From positions 1-36,084 of the forward strand of contig JAFTEC010000132.1 in assembly GCA_017453865.1 (NCBI GenBank): a stretch of DNA of 36,084 bases, given 5' to 3'. The notes beneath the pieces are model-generated. The model searched no databases and was not told where the DNA came from. It saw only the letters and a program-made list of their open reading frames with translations. Source of the DNA: Lachnospiraceae bacterium. GTDB lineage: Bacteria; Bacillota; Clostridia; Lachnospirales; Lachnospiraceae. Within the stretch, counting starts at the first letter, position 1, and each line of letters begins with the position of its first letter. Positions 22,763 through 30,884 of the stretch are shown here, in pieces. A program made the position numbers and the translations under genes.

Positions 22763-23452
22763 ATGGCGAGAAAAGTTCTTGTTGTAGATGATGAAAAAAC
22801 CATAGTCAAGGGTATCAGCTTCAGCCTGAAGCAGGACAATATGGAGGTTGATACCGCTTTTGACGGCGAGGAGGCCGTTGAGAAGGCACGGGAGGGTGAT
22901 TACGATATCATCCTTCTTGATGTGATGCTTCCCAAGCTTTCGGGCTTTGATGCCTGCCAGGCCATCAGGGAGTTTTCAGATGTGCCGATAATTATGCTTA
23001 CCGCAAAGGGCGATGATATGGACAAGATCCTCGGACTGGAGTATGGTGCCGATGACTATATCACGAAGCCCTTCAATATTCTGGAGGTAAAGGCAAGGAT
23101 AAAGGCCATTATGCGGCGGATCGAGAAAAACGCCGACGGTAACGGCTCCAGGAAGCTTCTGGTCAAGGGTGCGCTTAAGATGGATCTGGAAAACAGACGC
23201 CTTTACATCTATGATCACGAGATAAATCTTACAGCCAGGGAGTTCGATGTCCTCGAGCTTCTGGCGAAGAATCCAAATAAGATATATTCGAGGATAGATC
23301 TCTTAAATCTGATCTGGGGTAAGGATTATCCCGGAGACGAGCGGACGGTTGACGTCCATATCAGGCGCCTCAGGGAAAAGATCGAGGAAAGTCCCAGTAA
23401 TCCCCGGTATGTCCACACAAAGTGGGGCGTGGGCTACTACTTCCAGGCGTAG
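22763..23452 (+). CDS. OmpR-family response regulator
   Basis: This 229-residue regulator has a receiver domain (VLVVDDEK, Asp53 in LLDVMLPK, MLTAKG, DYITKPFN) and an OmpR/PhoB winged helix (INLTAREFDVLELL, RTVDVHIRRLREKIE, VHTKWGVGYYF). The ATG follows the comEA stop codon with no gap, and no strong ribosome site is visible, so translation may be coupled. The natural partner, a HAMP sensor kinase, is at 26258 after the xylA and aminotransferase genes. The pair resembles WalR/ResD-type systems in layout, but the target is not evident. Confidence 0.94.
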   Translation: MARKVLVVDDEKTIVKGISFSLKQDNMEVDTAFDGEEAVEKAREGDYDIILLDVMLPKLSGFDACQAIREFSDVPIIMLTAKGDDMDKILGLEYGADDYITKPFNILEVKARIKAIMRRIEKNADGNGSRKLLVKGALKMDLENRRLYIYDHEINLTAREFDVLELLAKNPNKIYSRIDLLNLIWGKDYPGDERTVDVHIRRLREKIEESPSNPRYVHTKWGVGYYFQA

Positions 23453-23512
23453 AGTATGCAGCGAAAAAACAGAACCCTTAGTTCAATTATTTTTTTTATA
23501 AAGGAGGCAAAC

Positions 23513-24838
23513 GTGAGCGAATATTTCAAGAATGTACCAAAGGTAAAGTATGAGGGACCGAAGAGCAAAAACCCCTTCGCCTTCAAGTTTTATGATCCCG
23601 ACAGGAAGGTTGCCGGGAAGACCATGCGTGAGCAGCTGAAATTCGGTATGGCCTGGTGGCATACTCTCTGCGCCAACGGCCAGGATATGTTCGGCTCTCC
23701 CACCATGGACAAGAGCTTCGGAAACAAGGAAGCAATGGACCTTGCAAAGGCCAAGGTGGATGCGGGCTTCGAGTTTATGGACAAGCTGGGGATCGATTAT
23801 TACTGCTTCCATGACCGTGACATCGCTCCCGAGGGCAGGAATATAGACGAAAGCACGGAAAATCTGAACACCATCGTCGATATCCTGAAGGAGAAGCAGA
23901 AGGAGAGCGGAAAGAAGCTTCTCTGGGGAACCGCAAATCTCTTTAATAATCCCCGTTATATGCACGGAGCAGGTACCGCTCCGAATGCGGATGCCTTTGC
24001 CTATGCCGCTGCACAGTTAAAGGCTGCTCTGGAAGCGACTAAAAAGCTTGACGGTGCAGGCTATACCTGCTGGGGAGGACGTGAGGGCTATGAGACCCTT
24101 CTCAATACCGATATGGGATTAGAGCTTGACAATATGGCAAGGCTCTTTAAGATGCTTATAGCGCATGCGGACAAGATCGGATTCACAGGTCCTTTCTATA
24201 TCGAACCTAAGCCGAAGGAGCCCACGAAGCACCAGTATGACTTTGATGCCGCTACCTGCGTGAACTTCCTCCGCGCATACGGACTTATGGACAGGTTCAG
24301 ACTCAATATTGAAACAAACCATGCTACCCTTGCGGGACATACCATGCAGCATGAACTGAGAGTAGCAAGAGTGAACGGAGTATTCGGTTCGGTAGATGCA
24401 AATCAGGGTGATATGCTTCTCGGCTGGGATACGGATCAGTTCCCTACGGATGTGTACGGAGCAGGCCTGGCAATGTACGAGATACTTAAGGCAGGCGGAT
24501 TTACGACCGGCGGACTGAACTTTGACGCAAAGCAGAGGAGAGGATCATTCACACTTGATGATGTTGCCATCGCCCACATTGCAGGTATGGACGGCTTTGC
24601 CCTGGGTCTTCTCCTGGCAGACAGGATGATAGAGGACGGACGTATTGACAAATTCGTGGAAGAGAGATATGCGAGCTGGAAGAGCGGCATCGGAAAGAGC
24701 ATCATAGACGGAAAGGAATCTCTGGAATCTCTCTATGCCTATGTTCAGAAGATGGGCGAGGTTACCACAAATACCAGCGGCAGACAGGAAGAGCTGGAAT
24801 CTGTTATGAACCAGTGCCTTATGAGTATTGATTTCTGA
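23513..24838 (+). CDS. xylA: Xylose isomerase
   Basis: This 442-residue enzyme interconverts xylose and xylulose (and glucose and fructose in many homologues) using two divalent metals. The start is GTG 23513, placed 5 nt after AAGGAGG, which gives the normal opening [16 protein letters not shown]. His100 and Asp103 in [11 protein letters not shown] are catalytic; [38 protein letters not shown] and GSVDANQGD are the metal and substrate blocks. It is the long class II type. No xylulokinase, xylose transporter or XylR gene accompanies it. It stands 60 nt after the response regulator and 5 nt before the aminotransferase. An independent promoter is not evident. Confidence 0.97.
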   Translation: MSEYFKNVPKVKYEGPKSKNPFAFKFYDPDRKVAGKTMREQLKFGMAWWHTLCANGQDMFGSPTMDKSFGNKEAMDLAKAKVDAGFEFMDKLGIDYYCFHDRDIAPEGRNIDESTENLNTIVDILKEKQKESGKKLLWGTANLFNNPRYMHGAGTAPNADAFAYAAAQLKAALEATKKLDGAGYTCWGGREGYETLLNTDMGLELDNMARLFKMLIAHADKIGFTGPFYIEPKPKEPTKHQYDFDAATCVNFLRAYGLMDRFRLNIETNHATLAGHTMQHELRVARVNGVFGSVDANQGDMLLGWDTDQFPTDVYGAGLAMYEILKAGGFTTGGLNFDAKQRRGSFTLDDVAIAHIAGMDGFALGLLLADRMIEDGRIDKFVEERYASWKSGIGKSIIDGKESLESLYAYVQKMGEVTTNTSGRQEELESVMNQCLMSIDF

Positions 24839-24843
24839 GAATA

Positions 24844-26142
24844 ATGTACAGAAAAAGCTTTGAAGCCTTTGAACACAAAATCTGGCTTGCAAGCCCCACC
24901 ATGCATGGTGAGGAGATGGAATTCGTTAAGGAAGCCTATGACAGCAACTGGATGTCTACCGTAGGCAGAAATCTTGACGCTTTGGAAGCCGCCGCTGCGG
25001 AAAAGACAGGCTGTAAGTATGCAGTCGCTCTGTCCTCAGGCACGGCGGCTCTCCATCTCGCCATACGGCTGGCAGGGGAAAGGCTCTACGGCATCCATCC
25101 CGCAAACAGGGGGAGCCTCGCGGGACACAGGGTTTTCTGCTCTGACATGACCTTTGATGCCACGGTGAATCCCGTAGCATATGAGGGCGGTGAGGCTGTC
25201 TTTATTGACGGGGAATATGACACCTGGAATATGGATCCCGTTGCACTGGAGCAGGCCTTCGGGATCTATCCGGACACGAAGCTTATCGTAGTTGCCCACC
25301 TTTACGGGACTCCCGCAAAAATGGATGAAATAAGGGCTGTCGCCAAAGCGCATGATGCCCTGATAGTTGAGGATGCGGCGGAATCCCTGGGCGCGGAATA
25401 TAAGCATAGGCAGACCGGAAGTCTGGGAGACTACGGCGTGATCTCATTTAATGGAAATAAGATCATAACCGGTTCCTCCGGAGGTATGTTCTTAAGCGAT
25501 TCAAAGGAGGATGCGGAAAAGGTACGGAAGTGGTCGACCCAGGCAAGAGAGGCCGCTCCATGGTATCAGCATGAGGAGCTGGGCTATAATTACAGGATGA
25601 GTAACGTTATAGCCGGGATAGTAAGAGGACAGTTCCCCCATCTCGAGGAGCACATCGCTTTGAAGAAGGCGATCTATGATCGTTACGAAAAGGGCTTTTC
25701 AGGGATGCCGTTAAGGATGAATCCCTTTGACCGAAAGAACAGCTCACCAAACTACTGGCTCAGCTCGGTTATTATAGATGCCGATCATCTTTGCAGGGAG
25801 GTGAGGAGTGACAGTGAAAGTCTGTACCTTTCAGAAGAGGGAAAGAGCTGCCCTATGGAAATACTGGAGACCCTGGGGTCACTTAATGCGGAGGGACGGC
25901 CGATATGGAAGCCTATGCATATGCAGCCTGTTTACAGCTCCAATGCCTTTATAACCCGTGAGGGTAACGCTCGGGCGCGTACAAACGCCTACATCGCGGG
26001 AGGTGACAGAGGCAGTGACGGCCTTCCGCCGGATATTGGAATGGATATTTTCAAAAGAGGGTTCTGCCTGCCGAGTGACATCAAAATGACGGCGGAAGAG
26101 CAGGACAGGGTAATAGAGATAGTAAGGGCGTGCTTTGAATGA
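24844..26142 (+). CDS. DegT/DnrJ/EryC1-family PLP aminotransferase
   Basis: This 432-residue enzyme is of the type that puts an amino group on a nucleotide-linked keto sugar. Motifs are IWLASPTMHGEEMEFVKEAYDSNWM, SSGTAALHLAIRL, VEDAAESLGAEYK and SFNGNKIITGSSGGM with Lys206 as the PLP residue; LGYNYRMSNVIAGI and RPIWKPMHMQP are also typical. The family includes PglE and related sugar aminotransferases for surface glycans. No glycosyltransferase or dehydratase gene is close, so the substrate is unknown. It starts 5 nt after xylA without a ribosome site and ends in a small terminator. The pairing with xylA looks like a transcription unit rather than a known pathway. Confidence 0.92.
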   Translation: MYRKSFEAFEHKIWLASPTMHGEEMEFVKEAYDSNWMSTVGRNLDALEAAAAEKTGCKYAVALSSGTAALHLAIRLAGERLYGIHPANRGSLAGHRVFCSDMTFDATVNPVAYEGGEAVFIDGEYDTWNMDPVALEQAFGIYPDTKLIVVAHLYGTPAKMDEIRAVAKAHDALIVEDAAESLGAEYKHRQTGSLGDYGVISFNGNKIITGSSGGMFLSDSKEDAEKVRKWSTQAREAAPWYQHEELGYNYRMSNVIAGIVRGQFPHLEEHIALKKAIYDRYEKGFSGMPLRMNPFDRKNSSPNYWLSSVIIDADHLCREVRSDSESLYLSEEGKSCPMEILETLGSLNAEGRPIWKPMHMQPVYSSNAFITREGNARARTNAYIAGGDRGSDGLPPDIGMDIFKRGFCLPSDIKMTAEEQDRVIEIVRACFE

Positions 26143-26160
26143 GGCACGCCTTATGTTTTA
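26127..26160 (+). terminator. Hairpin terminator overlapping the aminotransferase stop
   Basis: GGCGTGC (26127-26133) and GCACGCC (26144-26150) form a perfect 7-bp stem; the TGA stop lies in the loop. A weak T-rich tail TTATGTTTTA follows at 26151-26160. It separates the xylA unit from the kinase gene. Confidence 0.65.
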
Positions 26161-26190
26161 ATTAAAGAACAATATTTTTTCAGATTTCCC

Positions 26191-26219
26191 TTGTCGGATC
26201 CTTTTTTTTGTAATAATAT
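26191..26219 (+). promoter_or_regulatory. Promoter of the HAMP sensor kinase
   Basis: TTGTCG (26191-26196, 4 of 6) and TAATAT (26214-26219, 4 of 6) lie 17 nt apart. The kinase can therefore be transcribed without its regulator, consistent with the terminator upstream. Confidence 0.55.
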
Positions 26220-26257
26220 TGTAACAATCTGTTTTGACCTTATTGGGTATTCAGATA

Positions 26258-27706
26258 ATGAAGACGATTTTTCTGGTTTTTCTAAATAAGCTTAAGGCTC
26301 TGAAGAGTCTTAGATTTCTGTTGATCGTTCTGTTTTTTCTTGCAGGTTTTATTCCCGCAATTGTTATTTCCGAAGCAGTGGTTACGAATTACAGAACAAG
26401 GGCGGTTTCCGTCCGGACCACAGAGGCGGTTGATCAGAGCAGGATCCTTGCCACCAGGCTGGATTCTGAAGGGTACTTCCTGAACCCGGAAAATGATTCC
26501 ATAAACAGCGAGATGGATCTTCTGGCAGGCATATATAACGGCAGGATCATAATTACCGATAACAGATTTGTTATTATCCATGATACCTACGATCTTTCAA
26601 ACGGCAGAACCATGATCTCACAGGAGATCATAAAATGCTTTTCTTCGGGGGCAGGTTCCTCTGTTTACGACCAGGAAAATGAGTACATTGAAATCTGTGT
26701 TCCCGTGAATAACATAAAGACCGGTGAAACAGAGGGGGTTCTCTTTGTATCAGCCGCCACGGATATGATAAGGGACACGGTGGAGGTTCTGAAAAGAAAG
26801 CTTAATATTATGCTTTTTACCATGGCGCTGCTTCTTTTTGCCCTTTCACTTTTTGTGTCCTATCTTCTGACGAGACCCTTTAAGCGTATCACCGCAGCCA
26901 TCAATTCCGTTAAGGAGGGCTTCGGGGAGACACAGATATCCATACCCGATTATTCTGAAACCGAGGCAATAATGGATGCCTTTAACAGCCTTATGGACAG
27001 GCTGAAGACGCTGGACGAGTCAAGGGATGAATTTGTTTCAAATGTGTCACATGAACTGAAGACCCCGCTGACTTCCATGAAGGTGCTGGCGGATTCACTT
27101 ATCTCTGCGGATGAGGTATCCAATGAAACCTACAGGGAGTTTATGATAGATATTGCCGAGGAAGTGGACAGGGAGGATAAGATAATCAATGACCTCCTTT
27201 CGATGGTAAAGATGGACAAGGCTACTGAGGAGATAAATGCCGAGGACACGGACATCAATGAGCTTATAGAGCTTCTCTTAAAGAGGATCCGCCCCATAGC
27301 CGATAAAAAGGGCGTACAGATAGTATTCGAAAGCAAGAGACCGGTAAGTGCCGAGGTGGACAGGACAAAGTTTACACTGGCCATAATGAATCTTGTGGAG
27401 AATGCAGTGAAATACAATAAGGAGAACGGCTGGATAAGGGTTGGACTGGACGGTGATCACCAGTTTTTCACCATAACCGTATCCGATTCAGGGATAGGGA
27501 TCCCAGAGGATTCCGTGGATCACATTTTTGAAAGATTTTACAGGGTTGATAAGTCACATTCCAGGGAGATCGGCGGCACGGGCCTCGGGCTGGCGGTTAC
27601 CAGAAGCTCGGTACTTATGCATAGAGGCGCGATAAAGGTCAGCAGTGTTGAAGGAGAGGGAACAACCTTTACCGTCAGGGTTCCCCTTAAGTATGTGGCT
27701 GTCTGA
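26258..27706 (+). CDS. Membrane sensor histidine kinase with HAMP domain
   Basis: From ATG 26258 the 482-residue protein has an N-terminal transmembrane helix (LRFLLIVLFFLAGFIPAIVI), an external sensor domain of about 130 residues, a second helix (IMLFTMALLLFALSLFVSYLL), HAMP (RPFKRITAAINSVKEG), HisKA with His265 in VSHELKTPLTS, and a HATPase domain (NLVENAVKYN, DSGIGIPED, FERFYRVD, GGTGLGLAVT). Upstream TTG codons at 26234 and 26243 are alternatives; no good ribosome site exists for any. It is the expected partner of the OmpR-type regulator at 22763 and precedes gerM. Confidence 0.93.
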   Translation: MKTIFLVFLNKLKALKSLRFLLIVLFFLAGFIPAIVISEAVVTNYRTRAVSVRTTEAVDQSRILATRLDSEGYFLNPENDSINSEMDLLAGIYNGRIIITDNRFVIIHDTYDLSNGRTMISQEIIKCFSSGAGSSVYDQENEYIEICVPVNNIKTGETEGVLFVSAATDMIRDTVEVLKRKLNIMLFTMALLLFALSLFVSYLLTRPFKRITAAINSVKEGFGETQISIPDYSETEAIMDAFNSLMDRLKTLDESRDEFVSNVSHELKTPLTSMKVLADSLISADEVSNETYREFMIDIAEEVDREDKIINDLLSMVKMDKATEEINAEDTDINELIELLLKRIRPIADKKGVQIVFESKRPVSAEVDRTKFTLAIMNLVENAVKYNKENGWIRVGLDGDHQFFTITVSDSGIGIPEDSVDHIFERFYRVDKSHSREIGGTGLGLAVTRSSVLMHRGAIKVSSVEGEGTTFTVRVPLKYVAV

Positions 27707-27755
27707 GGGCGTATGACCCCCGTATGATTACCGGAAGGAGTAGCGTCAAAACAGT

Positions 27756-28685
27756 ATGAAGGGATTAAAGCATAATTTCATAATATCCATGTTGCTTCTG
27801 CTCTGTGCCCTGCTTATCCAGGGGTGTGCAGCCGGTAAGGAGAGTAAAACAGCCGGAAGCGGATACGGGGTATATTACCTGACTCAGGATGAGTCACAGA
27901 TAAGCTTCGAGGAGAGGCCCGAGCTTTCAGAGAACTCAGGGATTTCCGATTACATTCTGGAGCTGCAGAAGGAGCCCTCGGATGTAAGGCTGAAAAAGAC
28001 CATGGGCAGTGATGTCATGCTGATCGATTACAGAAACGAGGACAAGGGGACCATACTGAACTTTGATGACAGATATTATGACCTGAGTGTTGAAAAGGAA
28101 GTGCTGTTCCGTGCAGCGGTGGTACAGACTGTTCTGCAGGATAAAAGCATAAAATTCGTATTTTTTGAGGTCAACGGGGAAGCCCTGAAATATCCCGGCG
28201 GTGAGGAAGTCGGAAGCATGACCGACAATTCATTCATAGACAACGCGGGAGATGAGCTCAGCTCCTATGTAAAGAAAAACATCAGGCTCTATTTTGCCGG
28301 TAAGGGGGGAAGCTCTCTTGTACAGACAAAGAGAAATATGGTTTACAGCAGCAATGAGCCTCTCGAGAAGGTGGTCATGGAGCAGCTGATAGCGGGACCC
28401 GGTGAAAACGAGGGCTATGCCACCATATCGCCGGATACGAAGCTGAATACCATAGCTATCAAAAACGGCATCTGCTATGTGAGCCTTGATACCGCACTCG
28501 TGGATAAGCCTGTGGATGTGACGGAGGAGACGCTGCTTTATTCCATAGTCAATTCCCTGACCGGCGTTCCGGGAGTGAATAAGGTACAGATATCGGTAAA
28601 CGGGGAAACGGACAGGGTACTGCGGAGCAATGTGAGACTTGACGAAGCCTATTCATTTAATGAGGAGATAGTGAGCAGTGATTAG
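27756..28685 (+). CDS. GerM-domain lipoprotein
   Basis: The 309-residue protein starts MKGLKHNFIISMLLLLCAL and has the lipobox IQGC, so it is an external lipoprotein. It contains two GerMN-type domains: residues about 35-160 (YYLTQDESQISFEER, AAVVQTVLQD) and about 175-305 (IRLYFAGKGGSSLVQTKRNMVYSSNEPLEKVVMEQLIAGP, TIAIKNGICYVSLDTALVD, SIVNSLTGVPGVNKVQISVNG). GerM proteins of spore formers act in cell-wall and engulfment complexes, and GerM-like lipoproteins next to two-component kinases are common in Clostridia. It follows the kinase by 49 nt and overlaps the comEC start by 8 nt, so it may report on the envelope. Confidence 0.9.
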   Translation: MKGLKHNFIISMLLLLCALLIQGCAAGKESKTAGSGYGVYYLTQDESQISFEERPELSENSGISDYILELQKEPSDVRLKKTMGSDVMLIDYRNEDKGTILNFDDRYYDLSVEKEVLFRAAVVQTVLQDKSIKFVFFEVNGEALKYPGGEEVGSMTDNSFIDNAGDELSSYVKKNIRLYFAGKGGSSLVQTKRNMVYSSNEPLEKVVMEQLIAGPGENEGYATISPDTKLNTIAIKNGICYVSLDTALVDKPVDVTEETLLYSIVNSLTGVPGVNKVQISVNGETDRVLRSNVRLDEAYSFNEEIVSSD

Positions 28686-30018
28686 AAGACCTCTTGTCTT
28701 TATCGCCTGTCTCTTTCTTATGATAGCGCTGATACTTATGAAGCTGCACCCCATAAGGGGAAATCCGCCGGACGTTCCTGACAATTCTCTTATTACAGTC
28801 GGCGGAAAGCTTTCCGACAGGCAGTACAAAAACGATTCTTTTATCATTATTCTTGAAGAAGCCGCTCCCGAAAAGGGAGATCCGGACAAAACCTCAGTTC
28901 TTATTTACCTTAAAGATCATTACGACAGCTTATCGGACCTGCCTCCAATAGGATCACGGGTCACGGTGAGGGGTAAGTTTTCTCTCTTTGATGAAGCCAC
29001 TAATCCCGGACAGTTCGATATGAGAAGGTATTACCTGATACGGGGGATAGATTACAGGCTTTTCAACGGACAGATATTGTCATATGGAAAGAGATATGAT
29101 GTTTTACGGGAAAGGCTTTTTTCCCTGCGCTGCCGTCTGGGAGACGTATTTGACAGGCTCTTAACCGAGAGGGACAGCGGGATACTGAAGGCTATGATAC
29201 TCGGGGACAGGACCTCTCTGGATCCGGAGATCAGGGAATTGTATCAGGCGGCGGGCATAGCCCATGCCCTGTCCATATCCGGTCTTCATATTTCCATACT
29301 TGGTTACGGACTGTACAGGCTCTTAAGGAAAATGCGGATACATCCCGTGGCCGCCTCAGTGCTTTGTATATTGTTCATTTCACTGTATTCGCTTATGGCA
29401 GGAGCAGGTACGGCAACCGTTAGGGCGGCTATAATGTTCGGGACCTGCATGCTGTCCGAGCTTGTGCATAGAACATACGATCTTTTAAGTGCCCTTGCAC
29501 TGTCACTTATGACCATTCTGTTTACAGATCCGCTGTATATCTTTGATTCGGGCTTTATGCTGTCCTTCGGGGCGGTTGCGGGAATAGCGTCGATAAGTCC
29601 GGTCCTGAAGAAAAGCCTTCCCCTTGGGGAGAAGAAGCTGATGTCGGGCTTGGTCGCGAGCCTTTCCATAAATCTGTTCACACTTCCGGTAGTTCTGTTT
29701 TTCTTCTACGAGGTGCCCGTATATTCACTGATCTTAAATCTTCTGGTGATCCCCTGTATGGGCGTACTGGTAGTGTCAGCGGTCCTGACCGCTTTCCTTG
29801 GCTTATTTCTGACGATACCGGCAATGCTGCCGGCGTTTATCTGTCACTTGATCCTGCTGCTTTATGAAAGGGGGTGTATCCTATGCCAGTCTGTTCCGGG
29901 AGCCGTTTTATTGCCGGGAGGCCGGAAACGGCGGGAATTATCCTTTACTATTCATTATTGTTCCTTATCTGCATCGTGTGGAAAAGGAAAAACAATATCT
30001 CATTTCTGCCGCTCCTAA
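28678..30018 (+). CDS. comEC: ComEC, membrane-channel part (frameshifted)
   Basis: ComEC forms the pore that takes single-stranded DNA into the cell. The GTG start overlaps gerM and lies 10 nt after GAGGAG. Residues about 45-150 are the OB-like DUF4131 domain; the Competence domain starts with the ILGDRTSLDPEIRELYQAAGIAHALSISGLHI block (split by its turns), then several helices (AGAGTATVRAAIMFG, FMLSFGAVAGIASISP, NLFTLPVVLFFFYEVPVYS). Homology stops at about residue 410 (SVPGAV); the next 36 residues are out of frame. The metallo-hydrolase part is in the overlapping frame, so one base is missing in the T-run at 29906-29909. Both parts together would give about 735 residues, a normal length. 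Confidence 0.9.
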   Translation: MIRRPLVFIACLFLMIALILMKLHPIRGNPPDVPDNSLITVGGKLSDRQYKNDSFIIILEEAAPEKGDPDKTSVLIYLKDHYDSLSDLPPIGSRVTVRGKFSLFDEATNPGQFDMRRYYLIRGIDYRLFNGQILSYGKRYDVLRERLFSLRCRLGDVFDRLLTERDSGILKAMILGDRTSLDPEIRELYQAAGIAHALSISGLHISILGYGLYRLLRKMRIHPVAASVLCILFISLYSLMAGAGTATVRAAIMFGTCMLSELVHRTYDLLSALALSLMTILFTDPLYIFDSGFMLSFGAVAGIASISPVLKKSLPLGEKKLMSGLVASLSINLFTLPVVLFFFYEVPVYSLILNLLVIPCMGVLVVSAVLTAFLGLFLTIPAMLPAFICHLILLLYERGCILCQSVPGAVLLPGGRKRRELSFTIHYCSLSASCGKGKTISHFCRS

Positions 30019-30884
30019 TGCTCCTCCCCATAATACTGTTCCTTCATTTTCCCCGGGAAATGAACTACACAATGCTGGATATAGGACAGGGAGACTGCAA
30101 TATCTTAAGCGGCAGAGGGATGGAGACCGTGATGATAGACTGCGGCAGTTCTTCCGAAAAGGAGATCGCAAAATACAGAGTGCTTCCCTACCTGAAGTAT
30201 ATGGGAATACGGGAAGTAAACGCAGTCATTCTGACTCATACGGATAATGATCACATCAGCGGCTTCCTGGAGATACTTGATATCAGAAATATGGGCGGCA
30301 TAAGGATAAAGAACCTGATACTACCGGAAATAGGTGATCCGGATGAAAAATACGGAAAGCTTATCAGCAGCGCCGGGAGAGCAGGAATAAGAGTTTCCAA
30401 AATAAGTGCCGGAAGCAGCTTCAGTGTGGGAGGGATGGATTTCATATGTCTCGGACCCGGAAAGGGCTTCCATGCCACGGATCCCAATGAATATTCGGCA
30501 GTAGTGAAGATGAAATACGGGGAATTTTCAGCGCTGTTTACCGGAGACATACAGGGTGAAGGGGAAAATGAGATGATTGGGAGACTGTCGGGAAAGGAAA
30601 AAATGACAGTGCTAAAGGTCGCGCATCACGGTTCAAGAAACTCCACACCGGAGGAATTTCTGGATATCATACGACCGGAGGCATCCCTGATCTCATCGGG
30701 GAGAAATAACTCATACGGTCATCCCCACAGCGAGCTTCTGGAAAGGCTGGAGGAGGTAAATTCAGCCATCTTCCGTACGGCTTACGGGGGAGCAATAACC
30801 GTCCGGTCGGACGGACATAAAGCAAAAATAAAACAATACTTAAGACAGAAAGAGGAGGAAGAAAATGAAAAGAGTTTTAACTGA
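29883..30884 (+). CDS. comEC: ComEC, C-terminal metallo-beta-lactamase-fold part
   Basis: This part encodes the end of the last ComEC helices (TAGIILYYSLLFLICIVW, LPLLMLLPIILFLHF) and the metallo-beta-lactamase-like domain: LDIGQGDCNIL, MIDCGSS, LTHTDNDHISG, FTGDIQGEGE, LKVAHHGSRNST and ISSGRNNSYGHPH. The HTDNDH metal motif has Thr in place of the first His of HxHxDH, which is common in ComEC. The true joint with the first part is about 29906. Independent translation is possible: ATG 29883 stands 8 nt after AAAGGGGG (29867-29874), giving 333 residues. It ends 20 nt inside the next gene. Confidence 0.88.
   Translation: MPVCSGSRFIAGRPETAGIILYYSLLFLICIVWKRKNNISFLPLLMLLPIILFLHFPREMNYTMLDIGQGDCNILSGRGMETVMIDCGSSSEKEIAKYRVLPYLKYMGIREVNAVILTHTDNDHISGFLEILDIRNMGGIRIKNLILPEIGDPDEKYGKLISSAGRAGIRVSKISAGSSFSVGGMDFICLGPGKGFHATDPNEYSAVVKMKYGEFSALFTGDIQGEGENEMIGRLSGKEKMTVLKVAHHGSRNSTPEEFLDIIRPEASLISSGRNNSYGHPHSELLERLEEVNSAIFRTAYGGAITVRSDGHKAKIKQYLRQKEEEENEKSFN

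Noticed and set aside
23456-23512. Upstream start for xylase isomerase gene
   Set aside because: The family N-terminus begins at GTG 23513, with AAGGAGG 5 nt before it; the extra residues match nothing.
26151-26226. Riboswitch or small RNA between the aminotransferase and kinase genes
   Set aside because: The stretch is T-rich and only a promoter and weak terminator can be supported.
29900-29912. Programmed -1 frameshift in comEC
   Set aside because: The T-run in frame reads GTT TTA and does not fit the X-XXY-YYZ slippery pattern; a base deletion is simpler.
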